From contig NZ_FNZR01000004.1 of the NCBI RefSeq assembly GCF_900109365.1, positions 186,001 through 250,000 on the forward strand: 64,000 nucleotides of DNA. Reading direction: 5' to 3'. Source of the DNA: Parapedobacter koreensis. GTDB lineage: Bacteria > Bacteroidota > Bacteroidia > Sphingobacteriales > Sphingobacteriaceae. Position 1 is the first letter of the stretch. The number at the start of each line of letters is the position of its first letter. Of the stretch, positions 54,521-63,586 are shown one piece after another. The notes under the pieces were generated by a model that made no database searches, was not told the DNA's origin, and saw only the letters and a list, made by a program, of their open reading frames with translations. A program made the translations under genes and the position numbers.

Positions 54521-54637
54521 TTAGTCTTTCCTGCTTTTCTCTGCCTGTTTTACCTTTTTGTCCGCCCGTTTTTCCTTGAGGGTCTTTACAGCGGCCTTTT
54601 TACCACTCTCCTTCTTTGCTCCTTTGTCTTTTGCCAT
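54521..54637 (-). CDS. Small lysine-rich protein
   Basis: A 38-residue, highly basic peptide (MAKDKGAKKESGKKAAVK, ending EKSRKD) that starts at ATG 54637. It looks like the short Lys/Ala-rich proteins often found in Sphingobacteriaceae, which may bind nucleic acids. It lies 9 bases before the NYN-domain gene in the same direction, so they are probably co-transcribed. Short length limits confidence. Confidence 0.5.
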   Translation of the reverse strand: MAKDKGAKKESGKKAAVKTLKEKRADKKVKQAEKSRKD

Positions 54638-54802
54638 GGTCCTAAATTTTAATTTTTGGTAAGTTAGGGTATTTAAAATGAAATACAACACATCTGGCGA
54701 AAAATGAGTACATTTAGAAACTTCTACACAATGTAACCACCATGAGCTACCCAAGGAGGGCGAGGATCCGCTCAAGTTTTTCCATTAATTAAAAAAACAG
54801 TC

Positions 54803-55061
54803 ATGAAAATTGCATTTATAGGTGCCTATGCGCCACGTCAGTGCGGCATCGGGTCATTTATACAGCACCTCTTCGAATCCATCAAGGATTTGTATGGGCT
54901 CTGGTGTATCCCATAATTTTGTCGTAGCCATCAACGATCCCGAGTGTACCTATACATATTCTTCGGAAGTGAAGTTTATCATTGACCAAGAAGACCATAG
55001 CGCGTATCTGAAAGCAGCGGAGTTCATCAATTAATATGCAGCTAAGGACGTGGCGTTTGAA
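54803..55061 (+). pseudogene. Glycosyltransferase remnant (family 4-like, N-terminal part)
   Basis: Starting at ATG 54803 the frame reads MKIAFIGAYAPRQCGIGSF, the typical start of a GT4 glycosyltransferase. A stop follows, and the sequence continues in another frame with FVVAINDPECTYTYSSEVKFIIDQEDHSAYLKAAEFIN, also typical, before ending. The remaining three quarters of the gene are missing. It is a clear decayed fragment. Confidence 0.75.
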
Positions 55062-55171
55062 AGCTTGGAATTCCTGGAGTCACCTACCTATCCAAGGGAC
55101 ACCTCAGCCTGGTCGGTAACGATACATGGTATAGGCAAACCGGTGTTCGCTCCCGGTTTGACCAACAGTTG

Positions 55172-55941
55172 ATGCCATGGCTATGGTCCTGTACGCTGGC
55201 CTATCTCATTTCGTACCTGGCGCTGCCCAATATTATGGCTATTTTACTTTTTTTCGTAGGGGTATGGTACCTCTCCTTATTTTCACAAACCTTTTTCCAG
55301 CATCGATATGCAGCGCACGGTTCATTTACGATAAGCCGGTTTTGGGAACGATTTTTCTTCCTGTTTTCATACATCACGCAGGGTTCTTCCTATATGAGTC
55401 CGCGGGCCTATGCGATCATGCATCGCATGCATCACGCATATACGGATACCGAGCAGGATCCCCACTCGCCTAATTTTTCATCGAATATCTTTGCTATGAT
55501 GTGGCGCACCCGGATGATTTACTTGGGTATTGACAGAAAACGGGTTCCGGTGGAAAAGCGGTTTACGAAAAACCTGCCTAAGTGGGATCGGCTCGATCGC
55601 TGGGGTAATTCTCCGCTTTCGAGGGCATTGTGGGTAGTCGCCTATGTTACATTTTTTGGTGTTTGCTACCAGCTTTTGGTGGTTCCTGCTGCTTCCCATC
55701 GTCATTACCATGGGGGCCTTCCACGGGGCCGTGGTCAACTGGTTCGCACATAAATACGGTTACATCAATTTCAAACTCAAAAACACCTCACGCAACACCA
55801 TAAACACCCTTCGTCTGTCAATTTCGGTAGGCGCGGCACGAGATTGACCCAGTATATCCCGTTGTCCTGTTATTGAAGTGGCTACGCATCATCAATTTTC
55901 CGAGGGCAAACAAGTTAGTGCCGGCGATTGGTGCGAACTAA
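55172..55941 (+). pseudogene. Fatty acid (acyl-CoA delta-9) desaturase, frameshifted
   Basis: The first frame carries FVGVWYLSLFSQTFFQHRYAAH and YAIMHRMHHAYTDTEQDPHSP, the first two His boxes of a membrane desaturase. Near 55675 homology moves to another frame (FHGAVVNWFAHKYGYINFKLKNTS), then after a deletion to a third (QHHKHPSSVNFG, the third His box region) and again (LKWLRIINFPRANKLV). At least three frameshifts make it inactive. It lies directly after the glycosyltransferase remnant, so the decay covers the whole 54.8-55.9 kb stretch. Confidence 0.85.
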
Positions 55942-56013
55942 CAGTTGCCGTGTCAGGTGCTCAAGCAGGCTTGGAACGGAATGGCAGCAAATGACGGCTT
56001 GACCTTTTAGGGT

Positions 56014-57069
56014 TTAATTTTTCAGCGAAGCCATGTCAATTACAAAACGATAATGCACATCGCCTTTCAGCAGGCGTTCATAGGCATTATTGACCTCGTG
56101 AATATCGATGAGCTCAATATCGGCGGTAATGTCATGCTTGGCACAAAAATCCAGCATTTCCTGCGTTTCATTGATGCTGCCGATGGTAGATCCCGCAAAA
56201 TTCTTCCTAAAGGGAATGAGACTGAATGCAGCCACTGGAAGTGGGTGTTCGGGTGCGCCCACAAGCGCAAGCGTGCCGTCGCGCTTGAGCAAGCTAAGGT
56301 AAGCATTGATATCGTGGCTGGCGGATACGCAATCCAGGATGAAATGCAAACTACTGGCATGCTGACTCATTTGCTCCGCATCGCTGGATAGGATTACCTC
56401 ATGTGCCCCCAGCCGTTTGGCGTCTTCCGTTTTGGACGCCGATGTGGTGATGACCACCACGTGGGCTCCCATCGCTTTTGCAAGTTTTACACCCATATGG
56501 CCCAAGCCGCCGATACCCACGATGCCCACCTTTTTACCAGGGCCTACATTCCAATGCCGCAAGGGAGAATACGTGGTAATACCAGCACAAAGCAACGGTG
56601 CTGTAGCAGCCAAATCAAGGTTTTCGGGTACGCGTAGTACGAAATGCTCGTCTACCACGATACTTTCCGAATAACCCCCATAAGTTTGGGTGTTCAGGTG
56701 TTTGTCGGGGGAGTTGTAGGTCTGGATATTTCCTTCCTCACAGTATTGCTCCAAGCCTTCTTTACAGGATTCGCACTCCCTGCAGGAATCGACCATGCAG
56801 CCCACTGCGGCAAGGTCACCTACCTTGAACTTGGAAACATGGTCGCCCACACGGGCGATTCTGCCCACGATTTCATGACCGGGAACCACAGGGTAGACAC
56901 TGCCGTGCCATTCATTCCGTGCGGTGTGCAGGTCGGAATGGCAGATGCCACAGAAGAGGATTTCGATTTCAACATCATGTGGCGTTACGTTTCTACGTTG
57001 GATATGCAATGGTTTTAATGGCGCTTCGGCAGTTTCCGTGCCGAATGCTTTTATTTCCTTTGTAGTCAT
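56014..57069 (-). CDS. NAD(P)-dependent zinc alcohol dehydrogenase
   Basis: A 351-residue medium-chain dehydrogenase of the cinnamyl alcohol/YahK type. Catalytic zinc site: ILFCGICHSDLHTARNEW and VVPGHEIVGRIA. Structural zinc site: four Cys in CMVDSCRECESCKEGLEQYC. Nucleotide site: VGIVGIGGLGHMGVKLAKAMGAHVVV. It reduces aldehydes to alcohols or the reverse, with NADP(H) likely. It is on the same strand as an OYE gene and an ArsR regulator, suggesting a detoxification cluster. Confidence 0.92.
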   Translation of the reverse strand: MTTKEIKAFGTETAEAPLKPLHIQRRNVTPHDVEIEILFCGICHSDLHTARNEWHGSVYPVVPGHEIVGRIARVGDHVSKFKVGDLAAVGCMVDSCRECESCKEGLEQYCEEGNIQTYNSPDKHLNTQTYGGYSESIVVDEHFVLRVPENLDLAATAPLLCAGITTYSPLRHWNVGPGKKVGIVGIGGLGHMGVKLAKAMGAHVVVITTSASKTEDAKRLGAHEVILSSDAEQMSQHASSLHFILDCVSASHDINAYLSLLKRDGTLALVGAPEHPLPVAAFSLIPFRKNFAGSTIGSINETQEMLDFCAKHDITADIELIDIHEVNNAYERLLKGDVHYRFVIDMASLKN

Positions 57070-57162
57070 AGCTGAATAATTTTAACAAATGTAGTGGTAT
57101 ATTGTATGTAAATCCAACTGGGGCCGACTTATAATTTTGTGAGTTTTGAAACCATAGACCTG

Positions 57163-58263
57163 TCACACCAATTCTGCAAGCGCTTCTTTGGCGAAGCCTA
57201 CCAACTCTTCCGTGCGATTCAATTTTATTTTGAGCACCCAGTTTGGGTCGGCCAGTATAGCCCTGCCGACGCCAACCAAGTCAAAATCTCCCCTGTCCAA
57301 GCGGCGCAGCAACTCATCCAGTGAGCTGGGTACCGAGCTTTCGCCACGAAAAGCAGCAAGGAATTCTCCCGAGAGGCCGATAGATCCTACGGTGATGGTT
57401 GCTTTTCCGGTCAGCTTTTTTGCCCATCCAGCAAAGTTGAGGTCTGCACCTTCAAATTCGGGTTCCCAGAAACGGCGTTGCGAACAATGGAAAATGTCTA
57501 CCCCGGCATCGGCCAGTGGTTGTAACCAAGCTTCCATCTCTTGCGGTGTTTTTGCCAGTTTTCCGGTGTAATCGGCAGGTTTCCATTGTGATAGTCGCAA
57601 GATGATGGTAAAATCATCCCCGACCTGTCTACGCACCTCTTTTATTACCTCAATGGCAAATCGGCTTCTTTCGGCCAGCGTTTTCCCGCCATAACCGTCT
57701 GTCCGGTTATTGGTGCCTTCCCAGAAAAACTGATCGATCAAATAGCCATGGGCACCATGGAGTTCGACACAGTCGAAGCCCAGGCGCTTAGCGTCTGCCG
57801 CTGCACGACCGAAGGCACGGATGGTGTCATGGATGTCAGCTTCCGTCATGGCTCGTCCATTGGCGAAGCCCGGCCTGTTCAATTCCGATGGTCCTTCAAA
57901 CGGTGTAGCGGGCAACCAGCCTGAGTGGTGGTTTTCTATGATGCCTTGGTGCCAGATTTGTGGCCCCATACTGCCACCGGCAGCATGTACCTGATCGATT
58001 ACCCGTTGCCAGCCAGCCAGTGACTGTTCGCCGTAAAAATGCGGGATATTGGGATCGGCCGATGATGAGGGACGGTCAATAACGGTGCCTTCGGACAAAA
58101 TCAATCCGACTTCCCCCGCGGCCCGCTTGGCATAGTACCGCGCAACATCCGGTGTCGGTACCCCATTTGGTGAAAACGAGCGGGTCATTGGCGCCATGAC
58201 AATTCGGTTTTTGAGATTCAGCGATTTCAATTGAAAGGGCTTAAAAAGTGTTGTAGTGTCCAT
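57163..58263 (-). CDS. Old yellow enzyme family NADH:flavin oxidoreductase
   Basis: A 366-residue FMN-binding TIM barrel (LFKPFQLKSLNLKNRIVMAPMTRSFSPNGVPTPDVARYYAKRA at the start). FDCVELHGAHGYLIDQFFWEGTNNRTDGYGG holds the substrate-binding residues. LVGVGRAILADPNWVLKI is the C-terminal FMN phosphate site. OYEs reduce activated C=C bonds of enals, quinones and nitro compounds. ATG 58263 is used instead of an upstream TTG. It lies 24 bases after an ArsR-type regulator and is probably controlled by it. Confidence 0.93.
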   Translation of the reverse strand: MDTTTLFKPFQLKSLNLKNRIVMAPMTRSFSPNGVPTPDVARYYAKRAAGEVGLILSEGTVIDRPSSSADPNIPHFYGEQSLAGWQRVIDQVHAAGGSMGPQIWHQGIIENHHSGWLPATPFEGPSELNRPGFANGRAMTEADIHDTIRAFGRAAADAKRLGFDCVELHGAHGYLIDQFFWEGTNNRTDGYGGKTLAERSRFAIEVIKEVRRQVGDDFTIILRLSQWKPADYTGKLAKTPQEMEAWLQPLADAGVDIFHCSQRRFWEPEFEGADLNFAGWAKKLTGKATITVGSIGLSGEFLAAFRGESSVPSSLDELLRRLDRGDFDLVGVGRAILADPNWVLKIKLNRTEELVGFAKEALAELV

Positions 58264-58287
58264 CTGATAATTTTTTGCTTTCAATAA

Positions 58288-58587
58288 TTAAAGTGTTGAT
58301 TGAACGAAATGGCCCAAGGCTTCGAAAGCCTCCTCATTGCGCTTGTAATAGGTCCACTGACCCATCCGCGTCGCTTGTAACAATCCCGCCCTCAACAGCA
58401 AGGCCAGGTATTCCGACACGGTAGATTGTGTCAGTCCGCACTTCTGTTGGATTTGGCCTACACAAATGCCAACTTCCGTAAAGGAATGTTCCTGCGGCGG
58501 GAAATGCTTGTCCGGCTCTTTGAGCCAGTATAAGATTTGCAGGCGCGTCTGATTGGAGAGGGCCTTGAATATTTCCAATTCACTCAT
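58288..58587 (-). CDS. ArsR family winged-helix regulator
   Basis: A 99-residue regulator: MSELEIFKALSNQTRLQILYWLKEPD, then CVGQIQQKCGLTQSTVSEYLALLLRAGLLQATRMGQWTYYKRNEEAFEALGHFV, the ArsR wHTH. It has a Cys in CVGQIQQKCGL that could sense electrophiles or redox, which would fit the OYE gene downstream. ATG 58587 is preferred to a start 36 bases upstream. Confidence 0.88.
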   Translation of the reverse strand: MSELEIFKALSNQTRLQILYWLKEPDKHFPPQEHSFTEVGICVGQIQQKCGLTQSTVSEYLALLLRAGLLQATRMGQWTYYKRNEEAFEALGHFVQSTL

Positions 58588-58717
58588 ACAGCAAATATAT
58601 ATCGGTTTTTCCCGATATACCAATTAATAACGCAAGTATGACACCAAACTGATAAATGGATGCCTTTATTAATTCAACAATTCGTTGTAACTTGCGTTTT
58701 TCGTTAGTAGACAACCC

Positions 58718-59377
58718 ATGAAAATTATTCTTACAGGAACGACGGGAATGGTAGGTGAAGGCGTGCTCTTGGAATGCCTTGCTAATCCGCTGGTGACCGA
58801 TGTGCTAAGCGTTAGCCGTAGACCATGTGGCAGGACGCATGCCAAATTGAAAGAGTTCATCGTGTCCGATTTTCTGAAGTTAAAGCCCGATGATGCGCAT
58901 TTCAAGGGTTATGATGCCTGTTTCTTCTGCGCGGGTATCAGCAGTGTCGGGCTCAAAGAAGCGGATTATACCCGCATTACATTCGATACGACCGTCCATT
59001 TTGCAAACGTTGTATTGGCTCAAAGTCCCGCTGCCGTATTCACATATGTCAGCGGCGCGGGGACAGACAGTACCGAAAAGGGAAGAAGCATGTGGGCACG
59101 GGTAAAGGGAAAAACAGAAAATACGCTGGCATCCATGCCATTCAGAAGGGTATACAATTTCCGGCCGGCGTTTATGAAAGCAACCGAAGGACAGGTACAT
59201 CTCTTGCCGCTGTATAAATACATCAGTTGGATGTATCCCTTGCTGAAAGCCATCATTCCCAGTGGCGTGAGCACGTTGCAAGAAGTGGCGTTGGCGATGA
59301 TTCAGCTGGTGGACAGGGATTTCCCGAAAACAATTATTACCGTTAAAGACATCAAGGAACTGGCAAAATCTGCATAA
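58718..59377 (+). CDS. NAD(P)-binding Rossmann-fold protein (atypical SDR)
   Basis: A 219-residue protein with an N-terminal nucleotide-binding loop (MKIILTGTTGMVGEGVLLECL), SDR-like strands (GYDACFFCAGISSVGLKEADYTRITFDTTVHFANVVL) and FTYVSGAGTDSTEKGRSMWARVKGKTENTL. It matches the small NAD-dependent epimerase/oxidoreductase-like family (semialdehyde dehydrogenase-type fold); the substrate is unknown. Divergent from the ArsR gene with 130 bases between. Confidence 0.85.
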   Translation: MKIILTGTTGMVGEGVLLECLANPLVTDVLSVSRRPCGRTHAKLKEFIVSDFLKLKPDDAHFKGYDACFFCAGISSVGLKEADYTRITFDTTVHFANVVLAQSPAAVFTYVSGAGTDSTEKGRSMWARVKGKTENTLASMPFRRVYNFRPAFMKATEGQVHLLPLYKYISWMYPLLKAIIPSGVSTLQEVALAMIQLVDRDFPKTIITVKDIKELAKSA

Positions 59378-59499
59378 TCCTACAGGAGGATGAATACCAT
59401 CAGTACTTCACTGCTGAGCGGTTGAACAAACCACTTTGAGCGTTCAAGCAGCCCGATCGTGATAGGGGAGTTTTCGAAACGATTTCGATTTATCTGGAC

Positions 59500-59718
59500 C
59501 AAGCTACACCGAGGACCCTCAGCACGGAATATGGCGATAAAATGGAACCTCACAGGTGGCTGCAGCACAGGCGATTGCAGGAAGCACACTACCTGATTAA
59601 AGAGATGGGCCGTGCACCATCCGATGTCTACCTCGAAATAGGGTTTGAAGATCTTTCTCATTTCTCATTTGCATTCAAAAAGCAATATGGCGTGTCTCCA
59701 TCTAAGCTGGCGGATTAA
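59500..59718 (+). pseudogene. AraC family regulator, C-terminal remnant
   Basis: One frame reads MEPHRWLQHRRLQEAHYLIKEMGRAPSDVYLEIGFEDLSHFSFAFKKQYGVSPSKLAD then stop, the second helix-turn-helix and end of an AraC regulator. Upstream sequence (59378-59500) has stops in that frame and no start, so the N-terminal 200 or more residues are lost. It may have been the regulator of the upstream Rossmann-fold gene. Confidence 0.75.
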
Positions 59719-59728
59719 AAAAGCGCGG

Positions 59729-60352
59729 CTATGTTTCCGCGAGAGCGAACTCATCGGCACTGGCATAATTGGAATCGGAAGCAAATGGGAAAAAACTATA
59801 GCATATTTTGCCAATATCATTGAATAGCTCACAGATCTTGCCATTTTGACCCAAGTCATTGATATAACTGTCCGTATTTCCACTCAACTTTTCGTTGTCG
59901 AGATAAGTGTCCGTAATCAAGGCATAGGTGTCCATGCCCAGGTTGTTTTTCAACAGACGGTGGGCTTCCATCACCGTATTTCCATACAATTTATAAAATC
60001 CCTTCAGTGAAAATGCTTCGATAGCACCGTAGTGTACGACTACTTTCAAGGAAAGTTTTCGTACCAGCGGATAATGTATTGCTAACCGGTTAACTTCGGT
60101 CTTGAAAGCATTCAGCATGGCTTCATACTGCTTTAATATTGTTTTTATGGGGAATGTACTGCCGTAACGGTAAAATAAAATGGCATCCCCTTCTATTTCG
60201 GATATCTTGAAAGACAAGTAATTCGACTGGATAACGGCATCCAGCAGATGGGCAATAATTTCGGCACCGGCCTGGTTATCGGTCTGTTTGACAAACAGGG
60301 AGTAACCACTGATATCCGGTATGAAGACAATTCCCTTTTTGTTTTCTTCCAT
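59729..60352 (-). CDS. DUF2652 family protein (adenylate-cyclase-like fold)
   Basis: A 207-residue soluble protein with the DUF2652 signature GIVFIPDISGYSLFVKQTD, ISEIEGDAILFYRYG and HYGAIEAFSLKGFYKLYGNTVMEAHRLLKN. These motifs follow the class III nucleotide cyclase layout, including Asp and Gly positions, but activity has not been shown for the family. It is alone, convergent with the AraC remnant. Confidence 0.82.
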   Translation of the reverse strand: MEENKKGIVFIPDISGYSLFVKQTDNQAGAEIIAHLLDAVIQSNYLSFKISEIEGDAILFYRYGSTFPIKTILKQYEAMLNAFKTEVNRLAIHYPLVRKLSLKVVVHYGAIEAFSLKGFYKLYGNTVMEAHRLLKNNLGMDTYALITDTYLDNEKLSGNTDSYINDLGQNGKICELFNDIGKICYSFFPFASDSNYASADEFALAET

Positions 60353-60450
60353 AGTTGTAATTTTTTAGAACGTAGCAAAATTCCAATTTTATCGGCTGAG
60401 CAATATATCCCAAATGCGGATTTTTGTATCCAAATCAGCGGTGCAACCCC

Positions 60451-61308
60451 TTAGGTGTGCCTTAATACCTGAGTCGCGGGTAAGTCCTTCACATGCCCAA
60501 TTCTGCCGCGATTGTACTCGTGGTACAGCCGGACAATATCCTCCTTAGTATCGCCAATGAAAGGCCCGTGGCTCACAATAGGCGCATGTTGAGGTTCGCC
60601 TGCATAAAGTACAAAGCGGGCACCTTGTTCTCCCGCATTAAAGGCTATTTCGCTATTTCCTTTTTGATCAGTTTTGCCAAACCAGGCTACCTGATCTTTT
60701 TCGACCTTCTCGGCACCTATCCATACCGTACCTTCGATGATATAGATAAATCCGTTGTAGGAAGCGGGAAGCTGCTGGGAAACCCCGAAGTTTTTCCCTA
60801 ATGTGAAATCGACAATGGTCACCGGCGTCTGGTTCTTGATGGGTGAAGAGAGCCCATTGCTGTTCCCGCTGTAAACTCTTATCTCACTGTTTTCTGTTTT
60901 TTGAGTGGGCACCTGCTCAAGCTTGATGTCTTGGAAGAATGGTTCTGCCCATCGCTTTTCAGGAGGCAAGATTAACCAAAGTTGCAATATTCGCATTTTT
61001 GTTTCGGTGGTAATTTCTTCCGTATGGATGATTCCTTTGCCAGCCGTCATTAACTCAAAAGTTCCCGTTTGCCAGCCAGTTTCCGAACCTTCCAATACCA
61101 AGGTCACCGTTTCGAATCCGGCATGCGGATGAGGGCCACCAACCGGGGGACCACCAGGCAAATCCAACCGATCGTCCATCAGCAGTACGAATGGATCGGT
61201 TTGCGCAAAGTCATTGCCATCAATCACCGCCGCGGCAAGGTGTCCGGGACCTAAGAATCCCTGCCTTAAATGACGGGTTTCTATTTTTGATATTTTCCGT
61301 TGTATCAT
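60451..61308 (-). CDS. Pirin family protein
   Basis: A 285-residue bicupin. The N-terminal cupin has the metal-binding motif GPPVGGPHPHAGFETVTLVLEG and GKGIIHTEEI. The C-terminal cupin (about residues 165-250) includes FTLGKNFGVSQQLPASYNGFIYIIEG. Bacterial pirins such as YhhW are quercetin dioxygenases or redox-linked regulators. It is divergent from an HxlR regulator, with a three-unit operator-like repeat between them. Confidence 0.92.
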   Translation of the reverse strand: MIQRKISKIETRHLRQGFLGPGHLAAAVIDGNDFAQTDPFVLLMDDRLDLPGGPPVGGPHPHAGFETVTLVLEGSETGWQTGTFELMTAGKGIIHTEEITTETKMRILQLWLILPPEKRWAEPFFQDIKLEQVPTQKTENSEIRVYSGNSNGLSSPIKNQTPVTIVDFTLGKNFGVSQQLPASYNGFIYIIEGTVWIGAEKVEKDQVAWFGKTDQKGNSEIAFNAGEQGARFVLYAGEPQHAPIVSHGPFIGDTKEDIVRLYHEYNRGRIGHVKDLPATQVLRHT

Positions 61309-61366
61309 ATCCGATTTTGTTTTTAATTATTGATACAAATTTAGGTATATTTGCTATCTGTTTTAT

Positions 61367-61414
61367 AGTACTATACTTTTATAAAGTACTATGCTTTTGT
61401 AAAGTGGTTTATAA
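61367..61414. promoter_or_regulatory. Tandem 18-bp operator-like repeats before the HxlR gene
   Basis: AGTACTATACTTTTATAA (61367-61384) is followed at once by AGTACTATGCTTTTGTAA (61385-61402), two differences in 18, then a partial third copy to 61414, one base before the HxlR ATG. Each unit contains the palindrome AGTACT. Position between divergent pirin and HxlR genes suggests HxlR binding and autoregulation. Confidence 0.65.
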
Positions 61415-61786
61415 ATGGCAAATTTCATAGAAAAAACAAAGATGGATAAACTAGAGCATAGTGAGTGTGCGTCGGCGATTCTTCCGGTCAAGGACGCGTT
61501 GGAGGTGCTGGGTGGAAAATGGAAATTGCAGGTGATCATTGCATTATCGTTTGGGGCCAAACGATTCAGGGAGATTTCACGGGAAGTAGGGGGGATAACC
61601 GATAAGATGCTCTCTAAGGAGTTGAAAGATTTAGAATGCAATCAACTGGTAAAACGAACCGTGCACGATGCCTTTCCGCCCATTGTCGAATATGATCTTA
61701 CGGCACATGGTCAATCGCTTCATAAACTGATAGGCGAACTCAAAGCATGGGGGGATCTGCACCGGAAAGTCGTACTCGGCAAGTAG
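61415..61786 (+). CDS. HxlR family transcriptional regulator
   Basis: A 123-residue MarR/HxlR-type winged helix protein: CASAILPVKDALEVLGGKWKLQVIIALSFGAKRFREISREVGGITDKMLSKELKDLECNQLVKRTV is the conserved core, with the N-terminal Cys seen in redox-sensing HxlR members. It is divergent from pirin and probably controls it. The MDR oxidoreductase remnant on the other strand, ending one base after this gene, may once have been a second target. Confidence 0.9.
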   Translation: MANFIEKTKMDKLEHSECASAILPVKDALEVLGGKWKLQVIIALSFGAKRFREISREVGGITDKMLSKELKDLECNQLVKRTVHDAFPPIVEYDLTAHGQSLHKLIGELKAWGDLHRKVVLGK

Positions 61787-61930
61787 TTAGTCAAGTGTTA
61801 CCACAATTTTGCCTACAGTACGCCCGGTTTCCTGTTGAAGGTGGGCTGCCTTCATTTCATTGAATCCATATAGTTGAGAAATGGGGTTTGATGGCACCTT
61901 GCTCCAAGAGCCTCGCAAGGACTTCCATGT
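61787..61930 (-). pseudogene. MDR-type (quinone/zinc alcohol) oxidoreductase, C-terminal remnant
   Basis: The minus strand encodes ISQLYGFNEMKAAHLQQETGRTVGKIVVTLD then stop, the standard end of NADPH:quinone oxidoreductase-like proteins. Upstream of about 61930 homology ends where the AraC remnant of the plus strand begins. Over 250 residues are missing. Confidence 0.7.
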
Positions 61931-61933
61931 CTG

Positions 61934-62301
61934 ATGGCTTTTACCGAAAAAATCGATGACAGCTCTGAAGAGAAAATTGTGGAAATCCTGCATTATATCC
62001 AACATCATATTTATGAGCCAGAGAAAATACGGGCGGAAGCTATCAGTAAGCATTTCGGCATCTCAGGACATTACCTGGGCGGTATTTCAAGAAACATTGT
62101 GGCGAGACGATGCAATCTTACATCATCAATTACCGGTTGAGCTTAGTAGAGCATTGTCTCAAATATAGCGACAAACGGGTCAATGAAATCGTAGCAGAAC
62201 TGGGCTTTACGGATGAAAGCCATCTCAATAAGTTTTTCAAACAGCAGAAGGGCATCAGCCCCAAGGCCTTCAGGAAGTCATTGCTGACTGTTTCAGAATA
62301 A
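61934..62301 (+). pseudogene. AraC family regulator, frameshifted and truncated
   Basis: The first frame gives IVEILHYIQHHIYEPEKIRAEAISKHFGISGHYLG, the first AraC helix-turn-helix. Near 62085 a frameshift moves homology to YFKKHCGETMQSYIINYRLSLVEHCLKYSDKRVNEIVAELGFTDESHLNKFFKQQKGISPKAFRKSLL, the second. The N-terminal sensor domain is absent. Its end overlaps the HxlR gene at 62270 on the other strand. Confidence 0.8.
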
Positions 62302-62635
62302 CGGAACGCAGGTATTCTTCATGGTCATCGCCCCATTGCCCTAGGGCGGAAATGACGGGAATAAGGGTTTCCCCGAATTCGGTAAGGCGATATTCCACTT
62401 TTGGCGGAACCACGGGATAGATTTTTTTTGAGATCAACCCGTGTCCTTCCAATTCCTTTAGCTGCACATTCAATACCCGCCGGGATGCATCGGGTATTTT
62501 GCGCTGCAATTCGCTCGGGCGTAGATGCCCTTGGTTAATAAACCATAACAACCGGATTTTCCACTTACCATATAGGACTTCCCCAATCAAGTCAAGCCCG
62601 CAATTCAAATTCAATGGTATCTTCCGTTCATACAT
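62270..62635 (-). CDS. HxlR family transcriptional regulator
   Basis: A 121-residue HxlR protein: NLNCGLDLIGEVLYGKWKIRLLWFINQGHLRPSELQRKIPDASRRVLNVQLKELEGHGLISKKIYPVVPPKVEYRLTEFGETLIPVISAL. The Cys in LNCGLDLIG is the usual sensor position. ATG 62635 is used. It is divergent from the SDR gene at 62762 with 126 bases between, and likely controls it. Confidence 0.9.
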   Translation of the reverse strand: MYERKIPLNLNCGLDLIGEVLYGKWKIRLLWFINQGHLRPSELQRKIPDASRRVLNVQLKELEGHGLISKKIYPVVPPKVEYRLTEFGETLIPVISALGQWGDDHEEYLRSVILKQSAMTS

Positions 62636-62761
62636 TAGTACAAATATAACCCATTGCCCCGATCTGGGCAATAGGAGAAAAAGTTATCCCTATTCGATTC
62701 GGTTTTCCGTACTTGTGTATACTGCCCATACAACCGATTTTTGTACAAAAAGAAATGGAAA

Positions 62762-63556
62762 ATGGAACAGGAATTTATGTTCAATAACGAATTGTCGGGA
62801 AAAGTCGCACTGGTAACGGGTGGCACGAAAGGAACGGGACAAGCCATTGCAAAGCGACTCTTGCAGGCGGGTGCAACCGTCATCATTACAGCAAGGAACA
62901 AACCTGAAGAATCGAATCCCGGTTTACACTTCGTCGCAGCCGATCTGAGCAGGGCAGAAGGCACCCAACGTGTGGTGGAAACAGTGTTGGCCGATTATAG
63001 CAGGCTTGATATTTTGGTAAACAACCTGGGTAGCTCTGAAACGCCGGGCGGTGGTTTTGCTGTATTGACCGACGAAGACTGGGTCTCCACCATACAGGCA
63101 AACCTGTTGGCGCCTGTCCGTTTGGATAGGGGTTTTTTGCCTCAAATGATCGAACGAGGCAGCGGCGTGATCATCCACATTGCCTCCATCCAAGGTAAAT
63201 TACCTTTGTATGATTCCACGCTACCTTATGCTGCTGCCAAAGCAGGATTGATCAATTATAGCAAAAGTTTGTCCAATGAGGTCTCGCCCAAAGGCGTCCG
63301 CGTGTTGACCGTTTCGCCTGGATGGATTTTTACAACGTCCGCAAAACGGATGGCACAGCGGATCGCTGAAAGTGCCAGCATGACCGTGGAGCAAGCTACC
63401 CAAAGTATCATGGATGCCTTGGGTGGCATACCTTATGGCAGGCCTGCCAAACCCGAGGAAGTCGCCGAATTGGTGGGTTTCTTGGTTTCTCCACGAGCAG
63501 GTTACCTCACCGGAACCGAATACATAATAGATGGAGGGACAGTTCCGACAATTTAA
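62762..63556 (+). CDS. SDR family oxidoreductase
   Basis: A 264-residue classical short-chain dehydrogenase. Nucleotide loop: VALVTGGTKGTGQAIAKRLL. NNxG: DILVNNLGSSETPGGGF. Catalytic set: Ser in IIHIASIQGKLP and Y-x3-K in LPYAAAKAGLINYSKSL. The end, GYLTGTEYIIDGGTVPTI, is standard. ATG 62762 is chosen; an upstream TTG and ATG 62777 are alternatives. It is divergent from the HxlR gene and followed 30 bases later by a SnoaL-like gene. Confidence 0.93.
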   Translation: MEQEFMFNNELSGKVALVTGGTKGTGQAIAKRLLQAGATVIITARNKPEESNPGLHFVAADLSRAEGTQRVVETVLADYSRLDILVNNLGSSETPGGGFAVLTDEDWVSTIQANLLAPVRLDRGFLPQMIERGSGVIIHIASIQGKLPLYDSTLPYAAAKAGLINYSKSLSNEVSPKGVRVLTVSPGWIFTTSAKRMAQRIAESASMTVEQATQSIMDALGGIPYGRPAKPEEVAELVGFLVSPRAGYLTGTEYIIDGGTVPTI

Positions 63557-63586
63557 ATTTGATCGCTAATCTTAAATAAGAAAATA

